DNA of 43,178 nucleotides from an uncultured Bacilli bacterium (GCA_947598485.1 CANQFJ010000013.1:1-43178); one strand, 5' to 3'; counted from the first letter of the stretch, positions 7,659 through 18,032 are shown. A program made the numbers and translations. The notes: generated from the sequence alone by a model not told the origin.

Positions 7659-8588
7659 TTAATATCTAAAATCGTACCACAATATTGGAGTGCCTTTAGC
7701 ATCTGTTATTTTTATATAATAGATATAGCCATGAAAATAATCTTCATCCCAGTTTGATTTACCAACATAATTACTATAACGTTCAATATTTATTATAGGA
7801 TCTTTTCTTTTATATGAAAATTCGAGAACTTTTTCACCATCTTTAAAAACAATGGCTTTTGGAAAAGAATTGTTTTCAAAGCAAATTTTAATAGCAACTT
7901 TTTCATTTAAAGGAATGTTATTATAAACGATATAATCAGAATATGATGCTCCATTTCTTAACGAGAAGGTTAATGAAGCCACACGAGTACTTGTAACTAT
8001 AATATTGTCAGCATTAGATCCTCTTCCAAAATCTATTATCCTAACATAATTTTTTTTAAATTCATCTGCCCACAATGCTTCAAACTCTATTGTAAATCCA
8101 CCTGCCCAGTTAATAGTTTCAGGCAAATCTGCAACATCAACGTAATCATCTATACCATCCAAATATAGTCCATAATTACCTTCTTTATCTTTTTTCACTA
8201 CAGCCCCATTTTCAAATGTCCCGTCATAATCATTTCCTGATATATCTATGGCAGAATTAACCTTTTCAATTCTATCAAAAAAAACTTTACAATTTTGAGC
8301 CTTTGCTGTAGTTAATTCAAATGTTCCTTTATCTTTATTCCAGCGAAGTTTTTCTTCATTATCGCAAATAGTCTTATTATGGTTGTAAATATATCCGCGA
8401 AACGGTAAAGTATCATCAGTCCAAATATCATAATTATCATCATCTTCATTTTGTACCATTATAGCCAAGCCAGATAGATTTTGGCTACTTTTTATTTCTG
8501 ATTTAGTATCATTAAGGTTAAAAGTTCTTAATAGAATCATTAATATAGCAGCTATTAAAATTACAAATATTAAAATATATTTTTTCAT
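7659..8588 (-). CDS. Membrane-anchored LamG-domain surface protein
   Basis: A 309-residue protein with one N-terminal hydrophobic segment (about 3-21) and no lipobox, so probably anchored in the membrane with the rest outside. Residues about 110-309 form a concanavalin A-like/LamG sandwich: the strand pattern GNYGLYLDGIDDYVDV, GGFTIEFEAL, and a final segment ending LWYDFRY is typical of LamG domains that bind carbohydrate or act as spacers. Ligand unknown. A promoter TTGAAT-N17-TATAAT lies directly upstream, with an 18-bp palindrome filling its spacer, so the divergent Xre protein probably represses the gene. The Shine-Dalgarno AAAGGA is rather far (about 13 bases) from the ATG. Confidence 0.85.
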   Translation of the reverse strand: MKKYILIFVILIAAILMILLRTFNLNDTKSEIKSSQNLSGLAIMVQNEDDDNYDIWTDDTLPFRGYIYNHNKTICDNEEKLRWNKDKGTFELTTAKAQNCKVFFDRIEKVNSAIDISGNDYDGTFENGAVVKKDKEGNYGLYLDGIDDYVDVADLPETINWAGGFTIEFEALWADEFKKNYVRIIDFGRGSNADNIIVTSTRVASLTFSLRNGASYSDYIVYNNIPLNEKVAIKICFENNSFPKAIVFKDGEKVLEFSYKRKDPIINIERYSNYVGKSNWDEDYFHGYIYYIKITDAKGTPILWYDFRY

Positions 8589-8611
8589 GCAATCATCTAT
8601 CCTTTATCAAA

Positions 8612-8657
8612 ATTATACAAAATATATTTTGTACATTCAATACAAAACTTCTTTTGT
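8612..8657. promoter_or_regulatory. LamG promoter with two identical Xre-type operators
   Basis: On the minus strand TTGAAT (8640-8635), 17 bp and TATAAT (8617-8612) form the LamG promoter. The palindrome TACAAAATATATTTTGTA (8616-8633) fills its spacer. A second site, ACAAAA-CTTC-TTTTGT, is at 8642-8657. Both have the form ACAAAA-N4-TTTTGT with centres 25 bp apart. The second lies just upstream of the Xre gene. This is a classic layout for a repressor controlling itself and a divergent target. Confidence 0.75.
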
Positions 8658-8684
8658 TTGCAAGAATATTTATAGGTGATTTAT

Positions 8685-8918
8685 ATGAATATTGAAAGAC
8701 TTAAAGAAATTAGAGAGGATAAAGATTTAAAGCAAAGTGAAGTCGCTTTAGCATTAAACATAAAACAACAACAATATAGCGAATACGAAATAGGCAAAAG
8801 GTTAATTCCTATTAATTATTTGTGTAAGCTAGCTTTATTTTATGGTACATCAGTTGACTATTTAATTGGCTTAACTGATGAGAGAAAGCCCTATCCTAAA
8901 TCAATTATGAAAAAATAA
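8685..8918 (+). CDS. Xre-family HTH transcriptional regulator
   Basis: A 77-residue single-domain repressor. The HTH_3 fold spans about 3-60: LKEIREDKDLKQSEVALALNI, then QQQYSEYEIGKR as turn and recognition helix, ending with the common DYLIGLTDE tail. The ATG at 8685 follows AGGTGA by 5 bases; an in-frame GTG at 8676 falls inside that Shine-Dalgarno and is rejected. It has no partner gene on its own strand. The two ACAAAA-N4-TTTTGT palindromes just upstream are its probable binding sites, implying autoregulation and control of the divergent LamG-protein gene. Confidence 0.92.
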   Translation: MNIERLKEIREDKDLKQSEVALALNIKQQQYSEYEIGKRLIPINYLCKLALFYGTSVDYLIGLTDERKPYPKSIMKK

Positions 8919-8946
8919 AATCCCCTACATTCCTAAAGGGATTTTC
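8917..8946. terminator. Bidirectional terminator, Xre gene / P-type ATPase
   Basis: AAAATCCC (8917-8924) and GGGATTTT (8938-8945) form an 8-bp stem with T-rich flanks on both sides. The ATPase stop codon (8925-8927) is in the loop and the Xre stop lies at its left edge. Confidence 0.85.
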
Positions 8947-11483
8947 TTATGTTTTAAAATCATTTTTCTTATAAAGTCAATCGGGATGATTGTAAAAGAC
9001 AATAAGGTAATTATAAGTAGTTCTTTTATATTCAAACCATAAGTTCTAAATAAATCCCCGCCATAATAAATGATAAACATTTGAGCTGATATGATAAAAA
9101 TATTAATAAAAATAAAAACTGGATTTTTCTTTAAATGAGCAAAGATGTTTATACGATGCGTTCTAGCTAGAAAAGAATTTATAATACCAAAGAAGATAAA
9201 TAAAGCAAAGAAAGCCGTTATAAAATGTTTATCACTTGAAAATAATTGTTTAATAAAAGGTAGTTTTAAAAATAAAAGCGATACCAAAGAAGTATATAAA
9301 CCATTTACTGTAACTTGATTAATCATATACTTATTTATTATTTTTTCATCTTTTTGCTTAGGCTTTTCATCCATATATTCTTTTAAGGGAGCTTCATAGG
9401 AAAAGGCAAGGCCTGCGAAGGTATCCATTATCATATTTAGCCATAGCATTTGAATAATGGTAATGGGAGTTGCAACCCCAATTAATGTTCCTAAAATAGA
9501 TAATATTAAAGCACAAATATTAACCGTTAATTGATATGTTACGAATTTACGGATGCTTTTAAAGATTGTTCTACCATATAATATAGCTTTACAAATAGAG
9601 CTAATATTATCATCAAGAATTACAATGTCACTTGCTTCCTTAGCTACTTCACTACCACTTCCTAAACTAAAGCCTATATCACTTTTCTTAAGGGCTAGAG
9701 CATCATTTACGCCATCGCCTGTCATGCCTACTACCAAGCCTTTGTCTTTATAAATGCTAACCAAACGGGCTTTATCTTGGGGTAAAGCTCTAGCAATAAT
9801 AGCTATCTTATTTGTGTTTTTGCTAATATCTTCATCACTTAATTTAGCTAATTCTTCATGAGTAAATACTAAATCACCTGGATTCATTATATTCAGCTTT
9901 TTGGCTATCGTCATCGCTGTATTTTTATTATCCCCAGTTATCATAACTATTTTAATGCCGGCATTTTGAATGGTTTTTACACTTTCATAGGCCTCTTCTC
10001 TAATAGTATCAGAAATAACAATTAAGGAAATAAATATTAAATTTGTATCTTTACCATTATCACTGAAAGCATTTAAAAGTACTCTATAACCTAATGATGT
10101 ATATTTATTAACTAAAACCATTAAATAATCTTTATTTAAGAGAATTTTCTTTTCACCCATCAAAGTTAAATATCTATCGCACTTAGCTAAAAGAATTTCT
10201 GCTGCGCCCTTATAATAGACATTATTCGTGTTGCTTTTTACAGAACTATATTTTACGGAACTGTCAAAATCGTTTTTAGTAATAACTTTTTGCGTAGGCT
10301 TAGCCTTTTTCATAAAATTTATAATCGCTTTATCAGTAGCGTTACCACCGATTATTTTATTATCTTCGATTACACATTCATTATTTAAAATTAATGAATT
10401 ATTAATTATATCGCGATATTTAGGATAACTTTCTAATTCATCATACTTTTTAATTTGTTTATCATCTTTAGTTATAAGCATTTCTACTTTTAAGTTACCT
10501 TCAGTTAAAGTTCCTGTTTTATCGCAAAAAAGATAATTCATCGTTCCACTTGTTTCTATGCCAACGAGTTTACGTACTAGAACATTATCTTTTAACATCC
10601 TTTTCATATTTGATGATAAAACTAAAGTAATCATCATAGGAAGTCCCTCGGGTACTGCCATGATAATAATCGTAACACATAATGTTAACGCATAGACAAT
10701 AAAGCCTAGCATCGTGTGAAAATTAGTTACAGTAGCAACAATATCTGGCCATATAAAATGATTTTCCACAAAAATTTTTATAAATAAATATGAAGCGGTG
10801 GCTAAAAAAGCGCCCAAATAACCAAGTTTGCTTATTTGCATAGCTAGAACATGTAATCTTTGTTTAAGTGGGCTTTCTTCGTCTTTTTCTTGCATTTGGG
10901 CAGATATATCACCCATAAAAGTTTTATCGCCTATTTCGGTTACTTTAATTAAAGCATCCCCTTTGTAAACAACACTACCACTATAAACTTTATCGTTATT
11001 TTTTTTATATACTTCTTTACTTTCTCCTGTCATAAAACTTTCATCTAGAGTTAAGTTACCTTTAATAATTTGACCATCCGCGGGAATCTTATCCCCAGTT
11101 GATATTTTAACTATATCATTTACGACAATATCTTTAACATATATTTCTGTTAACTTATTATTTCGGTACACTTTAGATTTTAAAAGTTTATTTTCTTCTT
11201 GAAGTCTTTCAAAGGCTTTATTTGACCCATATTCTGAGATAGAAGAAATAAAAGAAGCCAAGAAAATAGCAACTAAAATACCTATTACTTCAAAAATATC
11301 GGATGAGTGAACTAAAAAAACCACTTTCACAGCTAAAGCTATAAGCAATATTTTAATTATAGGATCTCCTAAAGACTCTAATAAAATGCAGAAAAAAGTA
11401 TTTTTCTTTTTTTTAGTTATTTCATTAGTACCAAATTTACGACGAGATTCTTCTACTTCTTTATCATTTAATCCAATGGTCAT
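8925..11483 (-). CDS. P-type cation-transporting ATPase, calcium type
   Basis: An 852-residue membrane pump that uses ATP to export a divalent cation, most likely Ca2+. Visible parts are an N-terminal cation-ATPase domain (from about 5), the actuator loop TGES at 152-155, the membrane helix VPEGLP at 278-283 that supplies Ca2+ ligands in type II pumps, the phosphorylation site DKTGTLT with Asp321, and the hinge TGDGVND. A C-terminal six-helix domain follows. VPEGLP resembles type IIB (plasma-membrane Ca2+-ATPase) pumps, but ion choice is inferred. The Shine-Dalgarno GGAGG precedes the ATG. It is a single gene, separated from dnaJ by a terminator and ending in a hairpin shared with the Xre gene. 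Confidence 0.95.
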   Translation of the reverse strand: MTIGLNDKEVEESRRKFGTNEITKKKKNTFFCILLESLGDPIIKILLIALAVKVVFLVHSSDIFEVIGILVAIFLASFISSISEYGSNKAFERLQEENKLLKSKVYRNNKLTEIYVKDIVVNDIVKISTGDKIPADGQIIKGNLTLDESFMTGESKEVYKKNNDKVYSGSVVYKGDALIKVTEIGDKTFMGDISAQMQEKDEESPLKQRLHVLAMQISKLGYLGAFLATASYLFIKIFVENHFIWPDIVATVTNFHTMLGFIVYALTLCVTIIIMAVPEGLPMMITLVLSSNMKRMLKDNVLVRKLVGIETSGTMNYLFCDKTGTLTEGNLKVEMLITKDDKQIKKYDELESYPKYRDIINNSLILNNECVIEDNKIIGGNATDKAIINFMKKAKPTQKVITKNDFDSSVKYSSVKSNTNNVYYKGAAEILLAKCDRYLTLMGEKKILLNKDYLMVLVNKYTSLGYRVLLNAFSDNGKDTNLIFISLIVISDTIREEAYESVKTIQNAGIKIVMITGDNKNTAMTIAKKLNIMNPGDLVFTHEELAKLSDEDISKNTNKIAIIARALPQDKARLVSIYKDKGLVVGMTGDGVNDALALKKSDIGFSLGSGSEVAKEASDIVILDDNISSICKAILYGRTIFKSIRKFVTYQLTVNICALILSILGTLIGVATPITIIQMLWLNMIMDTFAGLAFSYEAPLKEYMDEKPKQKDEKIINKYMINQVTVNGLYTSLVSLLFLKLPFIKQLFSSDKHFITAFFALFIFFGIINSFLARTHRINIFAHLKKNPVFIFINIFIISAQMFIIYYGGDLFRTYGLNIKELLIITLLSFTIIPIDFIRKMILKHKKIPLGM

Positions 11484-11534
11484 GTTGCCTCCGATTAAAT
11501 ATATGATTAGTAAAGAAAGAAAATGAATATTTAA

Positions 11535-11563
11535 GCAAAAGAAAACTCTCCAAAAAGAGAGTT
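11535..11563 (-). terminator. Terminator of the hrcA-dnaJ operon
   Basis: AACTCTC (11544-11550) and GAGAGTT (11557-11563) form a 7-bp stem. Read leftward it is followed by TTTCTTTT. It begins 6 bases after the dnaJ stop. Confidence 0.85.
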
Positions 11564-11568
11564 ACCTA

Positions 11569-12702
11569 TTAAATCTTTTTACAGGCTTTTTTAAAGTCTT
11601 TAAAGGCTTGTTCATCGTCAAGGCCAGAATCAAGCAATTCTTCAAATAAAGCTTTTTGTTTTCTAGAAAGTTTTGTCGGAGTAATAATATTTACAACAAC
11701 ATACATATTACCTCTTGTTAAACTATTTGGTGACTTAATTCCTTTACCACGTAATTTAATTTTTTCGTAATTTTGCGTTCCTGGTTTAATTTCTACCGTT
11801 TCTGTACCATTTAAAGTAGGAACCTCTATTTCACAGCCTAAAGCCGCCTCTGCCATATTAATAGGATATTCCATATAAATGTCATTGCCTTGGCGCTCAT
11901 ATAAAGGATGATCTAAGATATCAAAATCAACAATTAAATCACCAGGCTCACCACCATTAAGCCCTGCTTCACCTTTTTTAGCTAAACGAAGTTGAAAGCC
12001 CGAATCAACTCCTTCCGGGATTTTAATAGTCATAGTCTTTCGACGATTAATAATGCCACTTCCATTACAGTCAGGACATATTTCACTATAAGTACTACCC
12101 ATTCCTTGGCAGTCCGGACAAGTTTTTTGCGTTTGCATCATGCCGAATAAGGATTGGACCCTTTCAAGCACAACACCACGTCCGCCACATGTTGAGCAAG
12201 TTTTGGCATTAAAGCCACCTTTGCCTCCACATTTAGGACATGAATCATCTAATGTAATATCAACTTTTTTTTCGCAGCCAAATGCAGCTTCTTCAAAAGT
12301 TAAACGCAAAACTATGCGGACATCAGAACCTCTTCGAGCTCTTGAAGATGAACTTCTTCGAGAACCAAAACCTGAGAATCCACCACCAAAAACATCTCGT
12401 AAAATGGAATCTAGGTCAATGTCACTAAAGTCAAAGCCTCCGAAGCCACCGCCTCCAGAAGCACCAGCTCCAGGTCCACCATTTTCAAATGCTGCAGAAC
12501 CAAATTGATCATATGTTTTACGTTTGTTTGGATCAGATAATACCGCATATGCTTCACCAATTTCTTTAAATTTTTCTGCGGCTCCAGGTTCTTTATTTAA
12601 ATCAGGGTGATATTGTTTTGCAAGTTTTCTAAAAGCTCTTTTTATTTCTTCATCAGAGGCCGTTTTACTTACCCCTAAAGTTTCATAATAATCTTTACTC
12701 AT
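11569..12702 (-). CDS. dnaJ: Chaperone DnaJ
   Basis: The 377-residue Hsp40 partner that delivers unfolded protein to DnaK and stimulates its ATPase. The J domain has HPD at 32-34. A Gly/Phe/Ser-rich linker runs about 70-125. The zinc region carries four CxxCxGxG motifs ([32 protein letters not shown]). The C-terminal substrate-binding domains follow. The start overlaps the pepF stop by 8 bp, with GAGGAAA as Shine-Dalgarno inside pepF, so it is coupled to pepF. It is the last gene of the CIRCE-controlled operon; no CIRCE of its own was seen. Confidence 0.98.
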   Translation of the reverse strand: MSKDYYETLGVSKTASDEEIKRAFRKLAKQYHPDLNKEPGAAEKFKEIGEAYAVLSDPNKRKTYDQFGSAAFENGGPGAGASGGGGFGGFDFSDIDLDSILRDVFGGGFSGFGSRRSSSSRARRGSDVRIVLRLTFEEAAFGCEKKVDITLDDSCPKCGGKGGFNAKTCSTCGGRGVVLERVQSLFGMMQTQKTCPDCQGMGSTYSEICPDCNGSGIINRRKTMTIKIPEGVDSGFQLRLAKKGEAGLNGGEPGDLIVDFDILDHPLYERQGNDIYMEYPINMAEAALGCEIEVPTLNGTETVEIKPGTQNYEKIKLRGKGIKSPNSLTRGNMYVVVNIITPTKLSRKQKALFEELLDSGLDDEQAFKDFKKACKKI

Positions 12703-14458
12703 ATAATTTCCTCAATTCGCTAATTCTTTGTTCAAGGACTTTAAATATATCATCATAAATTTCACTTTTTGTCATATCAACGCCTGCTACTTTTAGTGAG
12801 TCGCAAGGACTTTTTGTACAGCCAAGTTTCAAAAATTTCAAATAGTTTTCTAATGCACCTTTTTTACCAGCAATAATATCCATAGCTATTTTCATGGCCG
12901 CAGCATATCCAGTAGCGTATTGATAGACATAAAAGTTATAATAAAAATGTGGAATTCTAAAACATTCATATTTAATAGCATCATCAATAATAACATCACT
13001 GCCAAAATATTTTTGATTTAATTGATAATATGTATTTGTTAAAACATTTTTAGTAAGAGTTACGCCTTTATTATCAAGTTTATGAATTTGATCTTCAAAT
13101 TCAGCAAACATTGTTTGTCTTATAATCGTAGCTTTAAATCTTTTTAAAATGGTATCAAGAATATATTTCTTTTCTTCTTTATTATCACTATTTTTATATA
13201 AGTAGTCTGTTAGGATAATTTCATTTACTTGACTAGCAACTTCAGCAACAAAGATGGAATAACCATAGTCTTGATATGAATTGCTTGTTTGGGCATAATA
13301 GTAATGCATGGCATGGCCAAGTTCATGAGCAAGAGTTGAAACATCCTCAAGCTTACCTTCAAAGCTTGCTACAACATAAGGATGGGTAGCATAAGCACAA
13401 GTGCAATATGCCCCACTTCTTTTTTTGCTACGAATTTTAGCATCTATCCAGTTATTATCAAAAGCTTTAGTTAAAGTCTTTATATAATCTTCTCCTAAAA
13501 CGGATAAGGCTTTTAAAATAATATCTTTAGCTTCTTCATAACTATATTTGCGATCATATTCTTTCGTAATACTAGCGTAAGTATCATATATATGGAAATC
13601 TTTAAGACCTAATATATCTTTTTTTAATTTAAAATATTTAACAAAACGAGGTAAATTTTTACTGACGTTTTCAACTAAACTATCATATATTTTGTTACTA
13701 ATATTATTGCGATATAAGCTTAAATCACGAGCTTCCTTAAATCCTCTAATTTTAGCTATCTTATTATTATTTAATACTTCAGTAGCAAGGATCGAAGCAA
13801 AAGTATTTTCATGGCCTTTAATTTGGGTATATAAAGCATCAAAGGCGTCTTTTCTAACTCTAGGATTGCTACTTTCAATATAACTTGAGAAATTAGAATT
13901 AGTAAGATGGACATCTTTATTATTTTCATCTTTAATATTACCATAATCAATATCTGTATTAATTAATAGCTCGCTTATATCCTCAGGTTTATCATAAGAA
14001 GAAGTAAGAATAGATATTAAAGCCTCTTCCTCTTTATTTTTAGTATATTTTTTAGCTCGATATAAATCTTTTATCATTCTTTTATATTTATTTAATTTAG
14101 GATTTTGTTTGCAAAATGATAAGAATTCTTCATAACTATGAGATAAAATTTCCGGAAGTACAAAAGAACTTATCTCACCCATTTGGTTCATTAATTCACT
14201 AAGTCGACCATTATAATCTTGGTAAACCTCATCAGTTAAATCTAAATCACCATTTACATGAGCATAAACATAAATTCTTTCAAGTTCAATAGACATTTTG
14301 CTATCAAACTCTAAATATTCTAATAATTTATCGGCGCTATCAAATAAATGACCTTCATAGCTTTTTATTTTCTTGACATCTTTTTTTAATTTATTTAATC
14401 TTTTAACAAAATCATCATTATTTTTACATAACTCTGTTAAATCAATAGTATCCTGCAT
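12695..14458 (-). CDS. pepF: Oligoendopeptidase F (M3 family)
   Basis: A 587-residue cytoplasmic zinc peptidase that cuts short peptides. The active-site HELGH is at 378-382, with the downstream glutamate region EVASQVNE supplying the third ligand typical of family M3. Length and the helical N-terminal domain match PepF. It sits between dnaK and dnaJ, with 56 bp (containing a perfect 10-bp hairpin) after dnaK and an 8-bp overlap with dnaJ. It is therefore co-transcribed with the heat-shock operon and probably induced with it. I infer a role in clearing peptides released during stress proteolysis. Confidence 0.95.
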   Translation of the reverse strand: MQDTIDLTELCKNNDDFVKRLNKLKKDVKKIKSYEGHLFDSADKLLEYLEFDSKMSIELERIYVYAHVNGDLDLTDEVYQDYNGRLSELMNQMGEISSFVLPEILSHSYEEFLSFCKQNPKLNKYKRMIKDLYRAKKYTKNKEEEALISILTSSYDKPEDISELLINTDIDYGNIKDENNKDVHLTNSNFSSYIESSNPRVRKDAFDALYTQIKGHENTFASILATEVLNNNKIAKIRGFKEARDLSLYRNNISNKIYDSLVENVSKNLPRFVKYFKLKKDILGLKDFHIYDTYASITKEYDRKYSYEEAKDIILKALSVLGEDYIKTLTKAFDNNWIDAKIRSKKRSGAYCTCAYATHPYVVASFEGKLEDVSTLAHELGHAMHYYYAQTSNSYQDYGYSIFVAEVASQVNEIILTDYLYKNSDNKEEKKYILDTILKRFKATIIRQTMFAEFEDQIHKLDNKGVTLTKNVLTNTYYQLNQKYFGSDVIIDDAIKYECFRIPHFYYNFYVYQYATGYAAAMKIAMDIIAGKKGALENYLKFLKLGCTKSPCDSLKVAGVDMTKSEIYDDIFKVLEQRISELRKLYE

Positions 14459-14482
14459 TTCTTAAGTCCTTTCATAAATACA

Positions 14483-14506
14483 AGGTTCTAGTAAAAACTA
14501 GAACCT
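14483..14506 (-). other. Intercistronic hairpin, dnaK-pepF
   Basis: AGGTTCTAGT (14483-14492) and ACTAGAACCT (14497-14506) form a perfect 10-bp stem with an AAAA (TTTT) loop. On the minus strand no clean T-run follows (TGTATTTATG). It is more likely a partial attenuator or an mRNA-stabilising end for dnaK than a full terminator. Confidence 0.65.
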
Positions 14507-14514
14507 ATATTTTA

Positions 14515-16368
14515 TTAATCTTTTTGTTCGTATGTTCCTTCTACTGGTTCATCTTCTTCTTTTTTATTATCATTTGATCCAGCATATGATGCACCTGTAT
14601 CACCATATGTTGCACCAGCATTAGCACCTGCGCCAGCTTTTTCATATACTTTAGCAGCTAAATCCATAGCTTTTTTATTTAAAGCTTCAGTCTTCTCTTT
14701 AATTTCAGAAATATCATCGCCCTTTAAAGCTTCTTCAAGTTCTTCTTTTAACTTAGTAGCTTCTTTCTTATCATCTTCAGAAACTTTATCACCTAAGTCT
14801 TCTAGAGCTCTTTCGCAAGATAGGATTGTACCATCAGCTTCGTTTCTGATATCACTTTCTTCTTTACGCTTTTCATCAGCTTCTTTATTAGCTTCTGCTT
14901 CTTTAACCATTCTATCAATTTCTTCATCAGATAATGATGTAGAAGATGTAATAGTAATACTTTGTTCTTTATTAGTTCCTAAGTCTTTAGCAGTTACATT
15001 AACGATACCATTGGCATCAATATCAAATTTAACTTCGATTTGTGGAACACCTCTTCTAGCAGGAGGAATATTTGTAAGTTGGAAGTTGCCAAGAGTTTTG
15101 TTATCCGCAGCCATTGGTCTTTCACCTTGTAATACATGAATATCTACAGCAGGTTGATTATCAGCAGCAGTTGAGAATACTTGACTCTTGCTTGTAGGAA
15201 TTGTAGTATTTCTTGGAATTAAAACCGTCATTACATTACCTAAAGTCTCAATACCAAGTGATAATGGTGTAACATCAAGTAAAACAATATCATTTACTTC
15301 GCCCGTTAGAACTCCACCTTGAATAGCAGCACCCATAGCTACAACTTCATCTGGGTTAACACTCTTATTAGGTTCTTGACCTAATTCTTTCTTAACAAGT
15401 TCTTGAATATAAGGGATTCTTGAAGAACCACCTACTAAAACTACTTTATTAATATCTTTATTAGTTAATTTAGCATCCTTTAGAGCTTTATGAACAGCAT
15501 CAAGAGTACTATCAAATAAATCTTTACATAAATCTTCAAATTTAGCTCTTGTTAATGTTGTTTCTAAGTGTAAAGGTTCTTTATCATCATTTTGAGCAAT
15601 GAATGGTAAAGAAATTTGCGCTGTTGTCATTGAAGATAAATCCTTCTTAGCTTTTTCAGCAGCATCTTTTATTCTTTGCATTGCCATAGCATCTTTAGAA
15701 AGATCTATGCCATTATCCTTCTTAAATTCTTTAACTAAGTGTTCAATAACTCTTTCATCAAAGTCATCGCCACCTAAGTGATTATTACCAGATGTTGATT
15801 TAACTTCAAATACACCATCACCAAGTTCTAGAATAGATACATCGAATGTACCACCACCTAGGTCATATACTAAAATTGTTTGAAGTTCATCTTGTTTATC
15901 AAGGCCATAAGCTAAAGCAGCAGCAGTTGGTTCATTAATAATTCTTTCTACTTCAAGGCCTGCAATCTTACCAGCATTTTTAGTAGCTTGTCTTTGGGCA
16001 TCATTGAAATATGCGGGAACAGTAATAACAGCTTTAGTTACTTTTTCGCCTAAATAACTTTCTGCATCAGATTTAAGTTTAGCTAAGATCTTAGCACTAA
16101 TTTCTTCAGGTGTATATTTCTTATCGTTAGCTTCTACTTTCTCTTTAGTTCCCATTTTTCTTTTGATAGAAGATATCGTATTTTTAACATTCGTTACAGC
16201 TTGTCTTTTAGCAGTTTCTCCTACTAATTCTTCCCCGTTTTTAAATGCTACAACACTTGGGGTTGTACGATTTCCTTCTGAATTGGGGATAACTTTAGGT
16301 TCCCCACCCTCTAATACAGCGACACAACTATTAGTTGTACCTAAATCTATACCAATAATTTTACTCAT
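14515..16368 (-). CDS. dnaK: Chaperone DnaK (Hsp70)
   Basis: A 617-residue ATP-driven chaperone. The nucleotide-binding domain starts [14 protein letters not shown], with the phosphate motifs [10 protein letters not shown] and [10 protein letters not shown]. The linker [13 protein letters not shown] leads to the substrate-binding beta domain. The helical lid and a Gly/Ala/Tyr-rich tail end in EGTYEQKD. It works with GrpE (upstream) and DnaJ (two genes downstream). The Shine-Dalgarno AAAGGAAA lies before the ATG, with a 25-bp gap after grpE. Expression is from the CIRCE promoter before hrcA. Confidence 0.99.
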   Translation of the reverse strand: MSKIIGIDLGTTNSCVAVLEGGEPKVIPNSEGNRTTPSVVAFKNGEELVGETAKRQAVTNVKNTISSIKRKMGTKEKVEANDKKYTPEEISAKILAKLKSDAESYLGEKVTKAVITVPAYFNDAQRQATKNAGKIAGLEVERIINEPTAAALAYGLDKQDELQTILVYDLGGGTFDVSILELGDGVFEVKSTSGNNHLGGDDFDERVIEHLVKEFKKDNGIDLSKDAMAMQRIKDAAEKAKKDLSSMTTAQISLPFIAQNDDKEPLHLETTLTRAKFEDLCKDLFDSTLDAVHKALKDAKLTNKDINKVVLVGGSSRIPYIQELVKKELGQEPNKSVNPDEVVAMGAAIQGGVLTGEVNDIVLLDVTPLSLGIETLGNVMTVLIPRNTTIPTSKSQVFSTAADNQPAVDIHVLQGERPMAADNKTLGNFQLTNIPPARRGVPQIEVKFDIDANGIVNVTAKDLGTNKEQSITITSSTSLSDEEIDRMVKEAEANKEADEKRKEESDIRNEADGTILSCERALEDLGDKVSEDDKKEATKLKEELEEALKGDDISEIKEKTEALNKKAMDLAAKVYEKAGAGANAGATYGDTGASYAGSNDNKKEEDEPVEGTYEQKD

Positions 16369-16393
16369 TTTTATTCATTTCCTTTCAATTAAA

Positions 16394-16951
16394 TTATTCG
16401 TTTACTTTTACCATAGCTACACGTATAACTTTATCATTATACATATAGCCTTTTTGCATTACTTCAAGAACAACTCCTTGTTCTTCATCCATGATGTTAG
16501 CAGTCATAATAGCTTCCATTTTTGTAGGATCAAATGGTTTACCTTGAGCCTCAATTTCAGTAACGCCTAAATTTTTAAGCGTACCTAAAAGGGAAGTATA
16601 AATCATTTTAAATCCGGATAAGAACTTGGATAGTTCATCAGTAAGAGTAGTATCATCTAAAGATATTGCTCTTTCAAAATTATCTATAATAGGAAGTATT
16701 TCCTTTATCAATTTTTCTCCGTCATATTTATATATGTTAGCTTTCTCTTGTTCATGACGACGAGACATATTTTGCATTTCTGCTGAAAGTCTTAAAATTT
16801 TATCATTAAGTTCTATATTTTGTTTTTTTAACTTTTCAATTTCTTCAGCTTTACTAGCCTTTTTAGATAAAACTTTTTTTATTGTGCTTTTAGGTTCAGT
16901 GTTTTTAGCTTCAGCACTTACGTTTTCAGTATTCACGGTTTTTTCTTCCAC
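16394..16951 (-). CDS. grpE: Nucleotide exchange factor GrpE
   Basis: The 185-residue exchange factor that releases ADP from DnaK. A charged N-terminal segment (1-40) is followed by a long helix (about 35-95), then the beta-domain with GVTEIEAQGKPFDPTKMEAI and the closing GYMYNDKVIRVAMVKV. The start is GTG, overlapping the hrcA stop by one base (TAGTG), with AAGGATG upstream in hrcA. This gives tight translational coupling. Confidence 0.97.
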   Translation of the reverse strand: MEEKTVNTENVSAEAKNTEPKSTIKKVLSKKASKAEEIEKLKKQNIELNDKILRLSAEMQNMSRRHEQEKANIYKYDGEKLIKEILPIIDNFERAISLDDTTLTDELSKFLSGFKMIYTSLLGTLKNLGVTEIEAQGKPFDPTKMEAIMTANIMDEEQGVVLEVMQKGYMYNDKVIRVAMVKVNE

Positions 16952-17961
16952 TATTTTTCATCCTTCTTTTTCATTTCATTTAGAACATAATCTAAAAGTC
17001 CCATGACTCTAGCATATTCCATTCTCTTTGGACCAATGATTGCAACAGTACCACACTCACCATTAATATCATATTTCCTTTTTATAACTGTTGTATTAGG
17101 ATCTACTTCTGAATCTTCACCGATGTAAATTTTCACTTCATCATTATCTCGATCTTTAACAACATGTTTAATAAATTTTTGATCCTCAAGTTTATAGGCA
17201 AGTTTTTTAATTGTATCCGCATCGTGATACTCTGGCTGTTCAAGAACTTTAGCCCTACCAACAACTCTTATATCATCATTATCTTGAGTTGCAAAATCGC
17301 TAAGAGCATTGTAGAAAATATGATATATTCTTTCATAATCAACCATTTGCTCTGCAATTATAGGCTTTATTTCAAACTCTAATCTAGATGCTACTTCATT
17401 AATCGGCGTTCCTGTTAACATTTTATTGATAATTTCACTTGTTTTAATCAGTTCTTTTAAATCAGTTTGCTGTTCTAATTGGAATTGTTTATTTTCAACA
17501 ACACCTTTATTAGTACAAACAAGCGCAACAATTTTATTATTATCGATTGGAATGATACTTACTTGCTTTAGAAGATTATCTTCAGCATTACTTCCTAAAA
17601 TGACGGAAGCATAATTGGTAAGATCACTAATTATTTCCATACATTTGCTAATAGCATCCGATAACACTAAGTCTTGATTTTTAACGATGCTTTGAAGCTT
17701 TAACATATCTGATCCCGTAAGCTTTTCCGGTTCCATTAAATGTTCTACATAGTATCTATAACCACTTTCACTCGGAATTCTTCCTGATGAAATATGGTTT
17801 TTTTCAATGTAACCAAGGCTTTCTAAAACTGCCATTTCATTTCGAATAGTCGCACTTGATAGTTTAAACTTTTGACACAAGCTTTTGCTACCAACAGGCT
17901 TAACAGTTTTAACATAAGTTTCAACAATAGCCTTTAATAGGTCTTCTTGTCTTTTATCCAT
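16951..17961 (-). CDS. hrcA: Heat-inducible transcription repressor HrcA
   Basis: A repressor that binds CIRCE and shuts the hsp operon at normal temperature. The N-terminal winged helix (LSSATIRNEMAVLESLGYIEKNHISSGRIPSE is the conserved block; longest quoted motif SSGRIPSE) is followed by a GAF-like dimerisation domain and the C-terminal GPKRMEYARVMGLLDYV. I chose the ATG at 17961 (336 residues), which has AAAGGG 6 bases before it. The GTG at 17979 lies inside the proximal CIRCE and has no Shine-Dalgarno. It is the first gene of hrcA-grpE-dnaK-pepF-dnaJ and is autoregulated. Confidence 0.97.
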   Translation of the reverse strand: MDKRQEDLLKAIVETYVKTVKPVGSKSLCQKFKLSSATIRNEMAVLESLGYIEKNHISSGRIPSESGYRYYVEHLMEPEKLTGSDMLKLQSIVKNQDLVLSDAISKCMEIISDLTNYASVILGSNAEDNLLKQVSIIPIDNNKIVALVCTNKGVVENKQFQLEQQTDLKELIKTSEIINKMLTGTPINEVASRLEFEIKPIIAEQMVDYERIYHIFYNALSDFATQDNDDIRVVGRAKVLEQPEYHDADTIKKLAYKLEDQKFIKHVVKDRDNDEVKIYIGEDSEVDPNTTVIKRKYDINGECGTVAIIGPKRMEYARVMGLLDYVLNEMKKKDEK

Positions 17962-17972
17962 CGTGGCCCTTT

Positions 17973-17999
17973 CTAGCACTCTTCTTTTTCAAGTGCTAA
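17973..17999. promoter_or_regulatory. CIRCE operator, proximal
   Basis: CTAGCACTC, nine bases, AAGTGCTAA: the standard 9-9-9 spacing of CIRCE, one base off in each arm. It lies between the -10 and the hrcA start codon, covering the expected transcription start and leader. Confidence 0.9.
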
Positions 18000-18003
18000 C
18001 AGT

Positions 18004-18032
18004 ATTATATTATGTTAATTAGCACTTGTCAA
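18004..18032 (-). promoter_or_regulatory. Sigma-A promoter of the hrcA operon
   Basis: A consensus promoter on the minus strand: TTGACA (18032-18027), a 17-bp spacer and TATAAT (18009-18004). A CIRCE lies on each side. Confidence 0.92.

Noticed and set aside
12140-12508. 122-residue plus-strand ORF opposite dnaJ
   Set aside because: It is antisense to the Gly-rich and zinc-finger regions, with proline-rich low-complexity translation and no Shine-Dalgarno.
16163-16570. 135-residue plus-strand ORF over the dnaK start and grpE end
   Set aside because: It is a shadow of two conserved genes with no ribosome site or protein-like pattern.
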